A stretch of 64,000 nt of DNA. It comes from Bog-159 sp035308525 (lineage in GTDB: Bacteria; Acidobacteriota; Terriglobia; Bryobacterales; Bryobacteraceae). Of the stretch, positions 50,443-61,018 are shown in pieces (positions within the stretch are counted from its first letter, which is position 1; each line of letters begins with the position of its first letter). The DNA lies in assembly GCA_035308525.1 (NCBI GenBank), contig DATGGM010000022.1, positions 3,401-67,400 of the forward strand. The letters run 5' to 3'. A program made the translations under genes and the position numbers. The notes beneath the pieces were generated by a model. It worked only from the letters and a program-made list of their open reading frames with translations. It had not been told where the DNA came from and ran no database searches.

Positions 50443-51810
50443 CTAGTCTTCCGCCTCACCCAGATCCGCCGCGCGATTCTCGAACTTGGTGAACTCGTGC
50501 AGGAACACCAACTCGACCGTGCCCGTCGGGCCATTGCGCTGCTTGGCCAGAATCAGCTCGGCTTTGCCCCGGACGCTTTCATCCTGCGGCTTGTAATATT
50601 CCTCGCGAAACACGAAGCCCACCAGGTCGGCATCCTGCTCGATCGATCCCGACTCGCGCAGATCGCTGAGCATGGGCTTGTGATCGCCCTGGCGCGCTTC
50701 CGGCGCGCGGTTGAGCTGCGAAAGCACCAGCATCGGCACGTTCAGATCCTTGGCCAGCATCTTCATGCCGCGCGAAATGGTGCTGATCTCCTGGTTGCGG
50801 TTTTCGAAGCGCCCGCGCCCGCTCATCAACTGCAGATAATCGACGATCACCAGCCCCAAGCCATTCTGCTCGGCCTTCAGGCGGCGCAGCTTGGCGTGGA
50901 TATCCATCAGGTGAATGCCGGCCGTATCGTCGATGAACAGCGGTGCTTCCACGATGCTGGATGCGGCCGCCTGGAGCCTTTTGCGTTCGTCGGCGCTCAG
51001 GTAGCCTGCGCGGAACTTCTGGCTGTCCACACGCGCGGTGGCGCACAGCATGCGCGTCAGCAGCGACTCTTTCGACATTTCCAGCGAGAAGATGGCCACC
51101 GGCCGCTTCCCTTTGGCGGCGACATGCTGCGCGATGTTCAGCGCCAGCGCCGTCTTGCCCATGGATGGCCGCGCCGCCAAAATGAACAGGTCGCCCGCGT
51201 GCAATCCGCTGGTCTTCTCGTCGAACTTGGTGAATCCCGTGCTGATGCCCTTGACGCGCTTGCTGGGATCCAGGAAAGAGTTCAGCCCGCCCTGATACTC
51301 GTCGATCACCTGGCGCGGGCTGACCAATCCGCTCTTGACACGCGCTTCGCCGAGCTTCAGCAGCGTCTCTTCGGCGCCCGCCAGGATTTCGTCCGGCTCT
51401 TCCTCGCCGATCAGGCAGCGGTTCATCAGATGCTGCGAGGCGAAGATGATGCGTCGCAAAACGGCCTTGTCCTTGACGATGCGGATGTAGGCGTCGATAT
51501 TCAGGATCTGCGGCAGGCCGTCATCCAGCGAGACCAGGTAGCTGAGGCCGTCGCAGGATTCCAGCTCGTTGAAGCGCATCAGCTCGTTGGCTACGGTGAT
51601 GCGATCGATGTGCTCGCCGCGCTCGTGCAGCTCGCCCATCCGGGAGAAGATGCGGCGGTGCTTCTCCAGGCTGAAATCGTCGGCCTGCAGCTCACCCGCG
51701 GCTTGAATGTAAAGGCTGTCGTTGAGCAGGACGGAGCCGAGGACGAAGCGCTCCGCGTCTACGTTGCTGGGGAGGCCTTTGTCCAGAGAGATGGCAGTGG
51801 TGGCTGACAT
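50443..51810 (-). CDS. dnaB: Replicative DNA helicase DnaB
   Basis: 455 residues, the normal length. N-terminal domain: GLPSNVDAERFVLGSVLLNDSLY; RecA-like core: DLFILAARPSMGKTALALNIA (Walker A), ALFSLEM-type motif VAIFSLEMSKESLLTRML, LGLVIVDYLQLM (Walker B), VLSQLNRAPEARQGDHKPMLSDLRESGSIEQDAD; C-terminal GPTGTVELVFLHEFTKFEN. It unwinds DNA ahead of the replication fork. No intein is seen. A degraded partial copy lies immediately downstream. Confidence 0.98.
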   Translation of the reverse strand: MSATTAISLDKGLPSNVDAERFVLGSVLLNDSLYIQAAGELQADDFSLEKHRRIFSRMGELHERGEHIDRITVANELMRFNELESCDGLSYLVSLDDGLPQILNIDAYIRIVKDKAVLRRIIFASQHLMNRCLIGEEEPDEILAGAEETLLKLGEARVKSGLVSPRQVIDEYQGGLNSFLDPSKRVKGISTGFTKFDEKTSGLHAGDLFILAARPSMGKTALALNIAQHVAAKGKRPVAIFSLEMSKESLLTRMLCATARVDSQKFRAGYLSADERKRLQAAASSIVEAPLFIDDTAGIHLMDIHAKLRRLKAEQNGLGLVIVDYLQLMSGRGRFENRNQEISTISRGMKMLAKDLNVPMLVLSQLNRAPEARQGDHKPMLSDLRESGSIEQDADLVGFVFREEYYKPQDESVRGKAELILAKQRNGPTGTVELVFLHEFTKFENRAADLGEAED

Positions 51811-52079
51811 GGCGCAATGATCAGCTTACCGGCCTGACTTGCTCCCCGGCCCAGCTATTTGCGAGCCGTGTTTTGAGCCGCTTAGCCTCTGCATAAAACA
51901 TGCCGCTTCCGCCGGTCTCTCCGGCGCGGCAAACCGTTCAGAATCAGTTGGCCGGATGCGTGCATGCGGCTTTGTTAAAACTTTTGCACATGCGATTCAC
52001 AAAACATCCGATCTGCTTAAAACAAAATCGGTCTATTCTGTTTTACTAAATTTGGGGTTCCGGCGCAACAACTTTCCCG
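51811..52079. other. Intergenic region between dnaB and tryptophanase genes
   Basis: 269 nt, including the most AT-rich stretch in the neighbourhood (51970-52060). It contains an inverted repeat, TAAAACA (52018-52024) and TGTTTTA (52039-52045), with a 14-nt spacer. It lies upstream of dnaB and downstream of the tryptophanase gene, both on the minus strand. It may be a dnaB operator or promoter region, or a transcription end for the tryptophanase gene. No coding capacity is convincing. Confidence 0.4.
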
Positions 52080-53453
52080 TTAAGCACACGGACGTGCCGC
52101 AGGCACGCCGGCCGGCCGGAAACGCGCGCTGAAATGCCGCAGAAACGGCGGCTGCTCCGCAATCTCCAGCCCGCGTATCTCGTCTTTCCGCGCGTTGACT
52201 TCCAGAATGGCTTCCACCACGTAATCGATGTGGCTCTGCGTGTAGACCCGCCGTGGAATCGCCAGGCGCAGCAGCTCGTGCTGGGCCTTGTCGCCAAACA
52301 TCACGGAGCCGATCTCCACCGAGCGGATGCCCGCATGCCTGTACAGTTCTACGGCCAGCGCCTGCCCCGGAAACTGTTCGCGCGGAATGTGCGGCAGCAT
52401 ACGCGCGGCGTCGATATAAATTGCGTGACCGCCGGGAGGCTCCACGATGGGCACGCCGTGATCCGCGATGTGGCGCCCCAGGTAGCCGGTGGATACGATG
52501 CGGTAGCGCAGATAGTCCGGGTCGAGCACTTCTTCCAGGCCCACCCCGATGGCCTCCAGGTCGCGCCCGGCCAGGCCTCCATAGGTAGGAAAGCCCTCCG
52601 TCAGGATCAGAAGGTTGGTCTCCTGGGCGGCCAGCCGGTCGTCGTTGGTGGAGAGGAATCCGCCAATATTCGCGAAAGCGTCCTTCTTCGCTGAGAAGGT
52701 GCAGCCGTCCGCCAGCGAAAACATCTTCTGCGCGATCCGTTTTGGCGACCAGTTCGCGTAGCCTGGCTCGCGCTGCTGGATGAACCAGGAATTCTCGGCG
52801 AAGCGGCATGCATCCAGGTAGAGCGGAATGCGGTAACGGGCGGTCACCTCGCGCACCGCCTCGATATTCGCCATGGACACCGGCTGGCCGCCGCCCGAGT
52901 TGTTGGTCACGGTGAGCATCACCAGCGGAACATGCTCCGCCCCGGTCTCCCGGATCAGCCGATCCAGGGCGCCCACGTCCATGTTGCCCTTGAAATCCAG
53001 GCGCGCCTGCGTGTCGGCGGCTTCAGGGATGGGCAGATCGACGGCCCGCGCGCCGGTGAATTCGATGTTGGCGCGCGTGGTGTCGAAATGCGTATTATTC
53101 GGCACCACGTGGCCGGGCTGGCACATCACCGTGAAGAGGATGCGCTCGGCGGCCCGTCCCTGGTGGGTGGGAATCATGTGCCGGAACCCGGTCAGCTCAT
53201 CGGCCACCCGCTTCATGCGGAAGAAGCTCTCGCTGCCCGCGTAGGATTCGTCGCCGCGCATGAGGGCCGCCCACTGCCCGGTGGACATGGCGCTGGTGCC
53301 GGAATCGGTCAGCAGGTCGATCAAAATGTCTTTGGCCTGGATCAGAAACAGGTTGTAGCCCGCGGCTTCCAGGAAGCTCTCGCGTTCCGCGCGCGTGGTG
53401 TGCCGCAGCGGCTCCACGCTCTTGATCCGGAATGGCTCTATGATGGTCTTCAT
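52080..53453 (-). CDS. tnaA: Tryptophanase (tryptophan indole-lyase)
   Basis: About 457 residues from the ATG at 53453 (MKTIIEPFRIKSVEPLRHTTRAERE). Beta-eliminating lyase family with PLP: ILIDLLTDSGTSAMS, IPTHQGRAAERI, TNNSGGGQPVSMAN, the PLP lysine in TFSAKKDAF, and EGFPTYGGLAGRD. The near relative tyrosine phenol-lyase has a key Arg in RSMERG; here the same place reads RSVEIGS, as in tryptophanase, so I prefer tryptophanase (tryptophan to indole, pyruvate and ammonia). The 5' end overlaps or touches the divergent MFS gene. Confidence 0.85.
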   Translation of the reverse strand: MKTIIEPFRIKSVEPLRHTTRAERESFLEAAGYNLFLIQAKDILIDLLTDSGTSAMSTGQWAALMRGDESYAGSESFFRMKRVADELTGFRHMIPTHQGRAAERILFTVMCQPGHVVPNNTHFDTTRANIEFTGARAVDLPIPEAADTQARLDFKGNMDVGALDRLIRETGAEHVPLVMLTVTNNSGGGQPVSMANIEAVREVTARYRIPLYLDACRFAENSWFIQQREPGYANWSPKRIAQKMFSLADGCTFSAKKDAFANIGGFLSTNDDRLAAQETNLLILTEGFPTYGGLAGRDLEAIGVGLEEVLDPDYLRYRIVSTGYLGRHIADHGVPIVEPPGGHAIYIDAARMLPHIPREQFPGQALAVELYRHAGIRSVEIGSVMFGDKAQHELLRLAIPRRVYTQSHIDYVVEAILEVNARKDEIRGLEIAEQPPFLRHFSARFRPAGVPAARPCA

Positions 53454-54735
53454 CTTGATCCGCAACCTCCGCTGGTGGATCGGCGGCCTGCTCTTCGCCT
53501 CCACGGTCATCAACTACATTGACCGGCAGACGCTCAGCGTGCTGGCTCCCGTCCTCAAAGACCAGTATCACTGGACGAACACCGACTTCGCCACCGTGTT
53601 GATCGCCTTCCGCGTGGTGTACACCGTCATGCAGTTCGTTTCGGGGCGCGCGCTGGACCGGCTGGGAACGCGGCACGGCCTATCGATCAGCGTGGCGTTT
53701 TACTCGGTAGTGGCCGCGTGCACCGCCCTGGCGCAGGGATTGGGCGCCTTCCGCGTCTTCCGTGGACTGCTGGCCGCGGGAGAATCGGCCGGGTGGCCCG
53801 GCGCGGCCAAGGCGGTCTCGGAGTGGTTCCCGGACCACGAGCGCGCGTGGGCCGTCGCGCTGTTTGATAGCGGATCGTCCATTGGCGGGGCGGTCGCGCC
53901 GTTCCTGGTCATCTTCTTGTTTCATACGTTCGGCTCATGGCGGCCGGCCTTTCTCATCACAGCCAGCCTGGGCTTTCTTTGGCTGCTGGTCTGGAGAAAG
54001 GTATACCACACCCCTGAAACGCACCCGCGTATCACCCCGGAAGAGCTGCACCTGATCCGGTCCAGCCGGCAAGCTGAACCCGCAGCCGCCGTGTCGCCGC
54101 GTCGCCGCATCAACGTGTCGCAACTCCTCCGCTTCCGCCAAACCTGGGGCATCGTCGTGGGCCGCTCGCTTCTCGATCCCTACTGGTTCATGATGGCGGA
54201 GTGGTTCGCCATTTACCTCGCCAGCAAGGGATTCCGCATGGAAGAGAGCGCGCTGGGCTTCTGGGCGCCGTTCATGGCGGCGGATCTCGGTAACTTCTTC
54301 GGCGGCGGCTTGTCGAGTTACTGGATCCAGCGCGGCTGGCCGGTGGGCAAGTCGCGGCGGACGGTGGTGGCGATCTTCGGCCCGGCCATGCTGCTGTTGA
54401 TTCCGGCGGCGTTCAGCTCGCGCTACTGGCTGCTGATAGGGCTGTTCGCCTTCGCCACGTTCTGTTACGCGGCTTGCTCCACAATCTTCATCTCGCTGCC
54501 TGCCGACGTGTTCCAGTCGAGCGCCGTGGCGACCGTCAGCGGGATGAGCGGCGCCGGCGCGGGCCTGGTTACGCTGGTCTCCACCTACCTGATCGGGCGC
54601 GTGTCCGACCGCCTCTCGTTCCAGCCGATCATCATCGTCGCGTCCATGGTGCCCTGTCTGGCCGCGCTGGTAATGGTCACGCTGGTGCGGCCGGGGAAGC
54701 CGGCCAGCCCAGGCGGCATTTTGCGTAGCTTCTAA
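53443..54735 (+). CDS. MFS transporter, anion:cation symporter (ExuT/GudP-like) family
   Basis: About 430 residues, 12 membrane segments. Family motifs: NYIDRQTLSVLAP in the first helix region, ALDRLGTRHGL in the loop after helix 2, FRGLLAAGESAGWPGAAKAVSEWFP, and a late FFGGGLSSYWIQRG. This group moves organic anions such as hexuronates. The start is uncertain: ATG at 53440 or 53443, or TTG at 53455; the first two lie inside the divergent tryptophanase ORF. TATGAT (53439-53444) could be its -10. Confidence 0.87.
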   Translation: MVFILIRNLRWWIGGLLFASTVINYIDRQTLSVLAPVLKDQYHWTNTDFATVLIAFRVVYTVMQFVSGRALDRLGTRHGLSISVAFYSVVAACTALAQGLGAFRVFRGLLAAGESAGWPGAAKAVSEWFPDHERAWAVALFDSGSSIGGAVAPFLVIFLFHTFGSWRPAFLITASLGFLWLLVWRKVYHTPETHPRITPEELHLIRSSRQAEPAAAVSPRRRINVSQLLRFRQTWGIVVGRSLLDPYWFMMAEWFAIYLASKGFRMEESALGFWAPFMAADLGNFFGGGLSSYWIQRGWPVGKSRRTVVAIFGPAMLLLIPAAFSSRYWLLIGLFAFATFCYAACSTIFISLPADVFQSSAVATVSGMSGAGAGLVTLVSTYLIGRVSDRLSFQPIIIVASMVPCLAALVMVTLVRPGKPASPGGILRSF

Positions 54736-54760
54736 TGGTAAGATTTTTGAGGAGAAGCCC

Positions 54761-55162
54761 ATGACCAAACGACTGTTCCTTGGCGTCTGTGCCGCAAGCC
54801 TGATGATGTTGGGCCAGAGCCAGAAGCTCCCTACGCGCACCTTTGCGTTGGCGGCCGCTACCAACCCGAAAACGGTGATCCATGTGATCTCCATCCAGTG
54901 GAAGGCCGACGCGACGCCGGCGCAGATCGACAAGGCCATCAAGGCCGCCGAGGCGCTGCCTGCCGAGTACCGCGGCATCACGCGCGTGTGGACCAAGCCG
55001 ATCAAGAAACAGCTTCCCGAGGGTTATAGCCACGTTATCGTGATGGAGTTTGCCAGTGAGGACGCCCTCACGAAGTACGCCGGCAGCCCCGCGCAGAAAA
55101 AGTGGTACGAAGTCTACATGCCGATCCGCGAGGAAAGCCGCACCAGCGATATAACTAACTGA
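54761..55162 (+). CDS. Exported Dabb (stress-responsive A/B barrel) domain protein
   Basis: 133 residues with a signal peptide (MTKRLFLGVCAASLMMLGQSQ) and one dimeric alpha/beta-barrel domain: VIHVISIQWKADATPAQIDKAI, GYSHVIVMEFASEDALTKYAGSP, WYEVYMPIREESRT. The Dabb fold binds small ligands or forms dimers; the function is not known. A Shine-Dalgarno (GAGGAGAA) precedes the ATG. It lies 25 nt after the MFS gene. Confidence 0.85.
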   Translation: MTKRLFLGVCAASLMMLGQSQKLPTRTFALAAATNPKTVIHVISIQWKADATPAQIDKAIKAAEALPAEYRGITRVWTKPIKKQLPEGYSHVIVMEFASEDALTKYAGSPAQKKWYEVYMPIREESRTSDITN

Positions 55163-55183
55163 GCCGCGATTCGCCGCCCGTCA

Positions 55184-55192
55184 TGCGACAAT
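55184..55192 (+). promoter_or_regulatory. Extended -10 element before the AraC-family gene
   Basis: TGC-GACAAT is followed by GGCCCC and the ATG at 55199. No Shine-Dalgarno or -35 is visible. It gives the same 6-nt spacing as other starts in the window. Confidence 0.4.
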
Positions 55193-55198
55193 GGCCCC

Positions 55199-56104
55199 AT
55201 GGCCGATTTCCGCTTCCGCCTGAATCCGCGGGGCGGAGAACTGCCCGATTTCTGCGCGGTGCTGAACGGCCACGGCACGCGCTACGAAGTCAATGACTAC
55301 CGCACCACTCTATCGCTCAAGTCGGTAGTGCGCGGCGAGGCGCGCTACCACACGCCGCAGGGCCACTATCTGCTCACGCCGGATTCGTTTCTGATCCTGA
55401 ATCACGGACAGCGCTACTCGCTGGAATTCGAAGGCCGCGGCCGCATCCACACCGAAACGCTGTGCCCCTTCTTCCAACCCGGATTCCTGGAGCAGGCGGC
55501 CGTCCCCGGCGATCTGGACGACACCGCCAACGCCGCGCCGGCCATCGACTTCTGCGAGCGGCTCTATCCCAATCGCGGTCCGGTGGCGCGCGCGCTGGCC
55601 GATCTGCACGCCGGATTGCGCGGTCCGCAGGCCACCGCGCTATGGCTGGAGGATCGCATGTACGGCCTGGCGCAGGCGCTGGCCGGCCTGCGCTTCCAGA
55701 TCAGCGGAGAGGCCGATTCGTTTCCCGGCCTGAAGCCCGCCACGCGCCTGGAACTCTACCGGCGCCTCTATCGCGGGCGCGATTTTCTGTTCTCCTGCTA
55801 CGATCGGCCGCTCACCGTGGCGGCGGCCGCGCGCGCGGCGGCGCTCTCGCCCTTCCACTTCCAGCGCATGTTCAAGCGGGCTTTCGGCCGCACGCCCATG
55901 CGGTTTCTGCAGGAGACCCGCCTGGATAATGCCCGCCGGCTCCTGGCGAACACGGGCGACGACGTGACGTCCATCTGCTTCGCCGTGGGCTTCGAGAGCC
56001 TGGGATCGTTTAGCTGGCTCTTCCGCAAGCGCTTCGGCGTGTCTCCGCGGGCATTCCGCGAAAAGAGCAGGATTGAAGAAGTATTGTCGGCGGCAGTGGC
56101 GTAA
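55199..56104 (+). CDS. AraC-family transcriptional regulator
   Basis: 301 residues. The N-terminal part is a cupin-like sensor (HYLLTPDSFLILNHGQRYSLEFEGRG). The C-terminal 100 residues carry two helix-turn-helix units: LTVAAAARAAALSPFHFQRMFKRAFGRTP and TSICFAVGFESLGSFSWLFRKRFGVSPRAFR. An extended -10 (TGC-GACAAT, 55184-55192) ends 6 nt before the ATG, suggesting a leaderless transcript. It may control the cupin and VOC genes that follow; this is inferred from position only. Confidence 0.92.
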   Translation: MADFRFRLNPRGGELPDFCAVLNGHGTRYEVNDYRTTLSLKSVVRGEARYHTPQGHYLLTPDSFLILNHGQRYSLEFEGRGRIHTETLCPFFQPGFLEQAAVPGDLDDTANAAPAIDFCERLYPNRGPVARALADLHAGLRGPQATALWLEDRMYGLAQALAGLRFQISGEADSFPGLKPATRLELYRRLYRGRDFLFSCYDRPLTVAAAARAAALSPFHFQRMFKRAFGRTPMRFLQETRLDNARRLLANTGDDVTSICFAVGFESLGSFSWLFRKRFGVSPRAFREKSRIEEVLSAAVA

Positions 56105-56107
56105 TCT
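56102..56107 (+). promoter_or_regulatory. -10-like TAATCT before the cupin gene
   Basis: TAATCT overlaps the stop codon of the AraC-family gene and ends 6 nt before the ATG at 56114 (GGCTCC between). It would allow separate, leaderless expression of the cupin gene. Confidence 0.4.
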
Positions 56108-56113
56108 GGCTCC

Positions 56114-56857
56114 ATGACCTGGATGCCTGACTCGAACGAACTCGCCTCCGGCGTGGCCATCGAGCGCCGCACCATCTTCTGGGCCCCGCTGGCCGTGGCC
56201 GCCGCCCTGTTGCGCAACGCGCCGCCGGCCCGCGCCGCCACCGCCGCGCCGCCGCTCGATTGGAACGATTTCATCCGCCTGTGCCCGGCCGACGCCGCCG
56301 AGTTCGCGCGCGACGCTTCCGAGATCGGCCAGGATACTTACCTCAACCGCATCGCCGCCTGGGCCGTGCGCTTGAAAGCCGCGCCGGATAGCAGGCTCGG
56401 CGCGTTTCAGGGCCTGGATCCAAAAGTCGAATTCGGACCCAGCTTTCGCGGAGTGCCCTTCGCGGTGATCCAATGGCGCATGGCGCCGCGCGCGGTGCTC
56501 CCTGCGCACTGCCATCCACAGGCCAGCGTGTGCACGGTGGGCATGGAAGGCGAGGCGCGCGTCCGTCACTTCGAAGTGCACGGCGAGGCGCCCCGATTCG
56601 ACTCCGGCACCCGCACGCCCTTCCTGATCCGGGAGACCCGCAGCCAGATCGTGTCGCCGCGCCGCATCAGCACGCTTTCCGCCACGCGCGATAATATCCA
56701 TTACTTCGAAGCCGGAGACGCCGGCGCGCGCGGCCTGGACATCACCACCGCGTATGGCGGCGACGGCAGCTTCTCGTTCGTCGCGTTTCAACCGGACAAG
56801 CCCAAAGATCCCAGGAAGGGACTGTTCGAAGCCGTCTGGACCGGCATGAAGCTCTAA
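56114..56857 (+). CDS. Cupin-fold protein, possibly thiol-dioxygenase-like, with export-type N-terminus
   Basis: 247 residues. Near the N-terminus ERRTIFWAPLAVAAALLRNAPPARAA looks like a twin-arginine-style or membrane leader. The main domain has cupin features: PRAVLPAHCHPQASVCTVGMEGEARV with His residues suited to metal binding, and DNIHYFEAG later. The pattern is reminiscent of plant/animal-type cysteine (PCO/ADO) dioxygenase relatives, but I am not certain. It follows the AraC-family gene by 9 nt. Confidence 0.65.
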   Translation: MTWMPDSNELASGVAIERRTIFWAPLAVAAALLRNAPPARAATAAPPLDWNDFIRLCPADAAEFARDASEIGQDTYLNRIAAWAVRLKAAPDSRLGAFQGLDPKVEFGPSFRGVPFAVIQWRMAPRAVLPAHCHPQASVCTVGMEGEARVRHFEVHGEAPRFDSGTRTPFLIRETRSQIVSPRRISTLSATRDNIHYFEAGDAGARGLDITTAYGGDGSFSFVAFQPDKPKDPRKGLFEAVWTGMKL

Positions 56858-56868
56858 GAGGACAAACC

Positions 56869-57258
56869 ATGGCAACCACCGATCTTTCTTCCGCCACCAT
56901 CGGCCAGGCATCCATTAACGTGCACGATATAGAAAAGGCCGTGGCCTTCTATCGCGACACGCTGGGCATGCGGTTTCTGTTCCAGGCCGGTCCCAAGATG
57001 GCGTTCCTCGATTGCGGCGGCGTGCGGCTGATGCTGTCGCTGCCCGAAAAGCCGGAGTTCGATCATCCCGGTTCGATCTTCTATTTCAAAGTGGGTGACA
57101 TTAAGGCCGTTGCCCAGACACTGCAATCCCGCGGCGTAAACTTCGAAACGCCGCCGCACCTGATTGCGGCCATGCCGGATCACGACCTGTGGATGGCATT
57201 CTTCCGCGACGCGGACAACAACCTCCTCGCGCTGATGAGCGAAGTGAAGCGCGGCTGA
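56869..57258 (+). CDS. VOC (glyoxalase/bleomycin-resistance) superfamily protein
   Basis: 129 residues, one vicinal-oxygen-chelate module: IGQASINVHDIEKAVAFYRDTLGMRFLFQ, MAFLDCGGVRLMLSLP, SIFYFKVGDIKAVAQTLQSRGV and LWMAFFRDADNNLLALMSE. Candidate metal ligands are His in INVHD and Glu near the C-terminus. The reaction is not predictable. AGAGGACA precedes the ATG; it is 11 nt after the cupin gene, so the two are likely co-expressed. Confidence 0.9.
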   Translation: MATTDLSSATIGQASINVHDIEKAVAFYRDTLGMRFLFQAGPKMAFLDCGGVRLMLSLPEKPEFDHPGSIFYFKVGDIKAVAQTLQSRGVNFETPPHLIAAMPDHDLWMAFFRDADNNLLALMSEVKRG

Positions 57259-57288
57259 GCCGGGCTACAATGAAGTTTACACCCCGCA

Positions 57289-59222
<1,934 letters not shown>

Positions 59223-59226
<4 letters not shown>

Positions 59227-60158
59227 TGCACCTGACCGAAGAAGCCGTCCGTGAACTACTGCCCTTGAAGGACTGCATCGAGCTGATGCAGACCGCGTTC
59301 GCGCGGCTGGCAACCGGCGAAGCGCTCAACCATCCCCGGCGGCGACTGATCCTGCCCACCGGCTCGGTGTTGCACTACATGGCCGCCAGCGACGGCCGGT
59401 ATTACGGCGCCAAGGTCTATGCCTCCAATCCCAAGCGTGGCGCGCACTTCCTGTTTCTGCTGTACCGCGCCGCCGACGCCGAGCCGCTGGCGATCCTGGA
59501 AGCCAATCATCTGGGGCAGATCCGCACGGGCGCGGCCAGCGGACTGGCGACCAGATGGATGTCGCGTGACGATGCTTCGACACTTGCCATCATCGGCAGC
59601 GGGTTTCAGGCGCGCACGCAGCTCGACGCCATGCTGGCCGTACGCGGCATCACCGAGACGCGGGTCTGGAGCCGGGATCCGGCAAAGCGCGGCGCGTTCG
59701 CCGCGGAGGCGGCTGCCCGCCTGGGGACCAAGGTCCAGGCCGCGGACACCGCCGAACAGGCGGTGCGCGGCGCGCACATCGTGGTGACCGCCACGTTTGC
59801 CAGGGAGCCGGTGCTCTCGGCGGAATGGATCTCGCCGGGGACGCACATTAACGCCATGGGATCGAACCAGGCTGCCCGCCGCGAGATCCCGGCCGAACTG
59901 GTGCGGCGCGCGGATTCGATCGTGGTGGATTCCATCGAGCAGGCCCTTATGGAGTCCGGGGATCTTTTGATGGCAGGATGGACAGGCCCGCAGGCCGGCT
60001 TTCCGGTGGTGGAGTTGCAGGATGTGGCATCCGGTCGAGTCCAGGCGCGGACTACGCCCGGGCAGATAACCTTATTTAAATCGAATGGGCTGGCGGTAGA
60101 GGATGTGATCGCGGCGGGTTTGGTTTACGAACGGGCCAAGGCTGCAGGTTATTCCTGA
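59223..60158 (+). CDS. Ornithine cyclodeaminase/mu-crystallin family protein
   Basis: 311 residues, NAD(P)-binding family that includes ornithine cyclodeaminase, alanine dehydrogenase (archaeal type) and imine reductases. Motifs: AFARLATGEALNHPRR at the substrate side, NHLGQIRTGAASGLATRWMSR, LAIIGSGFQARTQLDAML (nucleotide loop), THINAMGSNQAARREIP and ARTTPGQITLFKSNGLAVEDV. The precise substrate cannot be called. The start overlaps the ABC-F stop; the 3' end overlaps the convergent zinc-ribbon gene by 10 nt. Confidence 0.88.
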
Positions 60159-60373
60159 GCCGGCATTTGCTGTTCCATGTCGCGCCACGCACTGATTTTC
60201 AGACGCCGGCACACCCAGCACAGGGGCTCACCCACGCCGAGTGAAGTCTCGCCGCCGCAGACCGAACACTTGCCGGGCTTGCGCAAACTGTCGGTTACGA
60301 GCGAGCGCTTGGCTTGCTCCAGAATTTCCGGAGCAATGACCGGCTCGGACTTGGGTAGCAGCTTCCGTTTCAT
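60149..60373 (-). CDS. Small zinc-ribbon hypothetical protein
   Basis: 74 residues with two CxxC pairs (KCSVCGG and PLCWVCRR) separated by 13 residues, a likely zinc ribbon. The N-terminus is charged and helical. TATAGT lies about 22 nt upstream. No family is recognised. It converges on the ornithine cyclodeaminase-like gene with a 10-nt overlap. Confidence 0.7.
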   Translation of the reverse strand: MKRKLLPKSEPVIAPEILEQAKRSLVTDSLRKPGKCSVCGGETSLGVGEPLCWVCRRLKISAWRDMEQQMPAQE

Positions 60374-60441
60374 TTGGTTCCCAATCTGACTACACTATAC
60401 CGCGCAATCGCCGGGCTTGCCACTCAGAAAAGTACTGAGGG

Positions 60442-60624
60442 TCAGGCGGCTTCTGCTATCTGTACTACCATGGCTACATCCAGCGACGCCGCGCACCGTG
60501 GGCAACGTTGTCCTGGGGTAACTTTCGGCCGCTTTCCAATGATATCCACCACTGCCGGAACCGTGTGCGTGCAGATCGGGCAGAACGCCAGACCGCTGAC
60601 GCCTTTTTCCGTGAGTGCCTTCAT
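60442..60624 (-). CDS. Very small zinc-ribbon hypothetical protein
   Basis: 60 residues with FCPICTHTVPAVVDIIG and RCPRCAASLDVA, two CxxC pairs 24 residues apart as in a small zinc ribbon. GGAGCACGGAG precedes the ATG. It lies 68 nt upstream of the other zinc-ribbon gene on the same strand. Function unknown; the paired CxxC motifs and the Shine-Dalgarno are the reasons to call it a gene. Confidence 0.65.
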   Translation of the reverse strand: MKALTEKGVSGLAFCPICTHTVPAVVDIIGKRPKVTPGQRCPRCAASLDVAMVVQIAEAA

Positions 60625-60724
60625 CTCCGTGCTCCTCTCTCACCTCATCGGACGCAAAAACGCCCGTGGAGGTTTTGTCAATTTACGATAATTTTCAAAC
60701 TGCTATTTGTGTCACCATGGCACT

Positions 60725-61018
60725 ATGAGCCAGCCGCAACCGCCCAAGATCCAGTTGAGCAACACTCCGGAATATCGGGAAGGGTATGCCAACAGTGTCC
60801 AGATCCGCGTGAACCTGTGGGACTTCTTCCTGCTGTTCGGGCTGGTGAACCAGACGGCGCCCGACAACGTCAGCATCCAGAATTTCCAGGGCATCTACCT
60901 CAGCCCGCAACAAGCCAAAGCCTTGCTTAACGTTCTGCAGCAAAACGTCACCCAATACGAAACCGCATTCGGCGAGATCAAGTTGGAGCCCCACCCGCCG
61001 GCCGGGACCGTGCAGTGA
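60725..61018 (+). CDS. DUF3467-type small protein
   Basis: 97 residues from the ATG at 60725: YREGYANSVQIRVNLWDFFLLFG, SIQNFQGIYLSPQQAKALLNVL and QNVTQYETAFGEIKL, the pattern of DUF3467 proteins. The family has no known function. The stop overlaps the GTG start of the glycosyltransferase gene (GTGA), so the two are coupled. Confidence 0.82.
   Translation: MSQPQPPKIQLSNTPEYREGYANSVQIRVNLWDFFLLFGLVNQTAPDNVSIQNFQGIYLSPQQAKALLNVLQQNVTQYETAFGEIKLEPHPPAGTVQ

Noticed and set aside
50421..51807. Extension of the HigA-like remnant as a long plus-strand protein
   Set aside because: Beyond 50420 the frame is antisense to dnaB and carries no HigA similarity; it stays open only because the antitoxin stop was lost.
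51839..52132. 97-codon plus-strand frame between dnaB and the tryptophanase gene
   Set aside because: It overlaps the 3' end of the tryptophanase gene, has no recognisable motif and lies across an AT-rich control region.
52080..53453. Tyrosine phenol-lyase as the identity of the PLP lyase
   Set aside because: The position that is Arg in tyrosine phenol-lyase (RSMERG) reads Ile here (RSVEIGS), as in tryptophanase, so tryptophanase is preferred. An assay would settle it.
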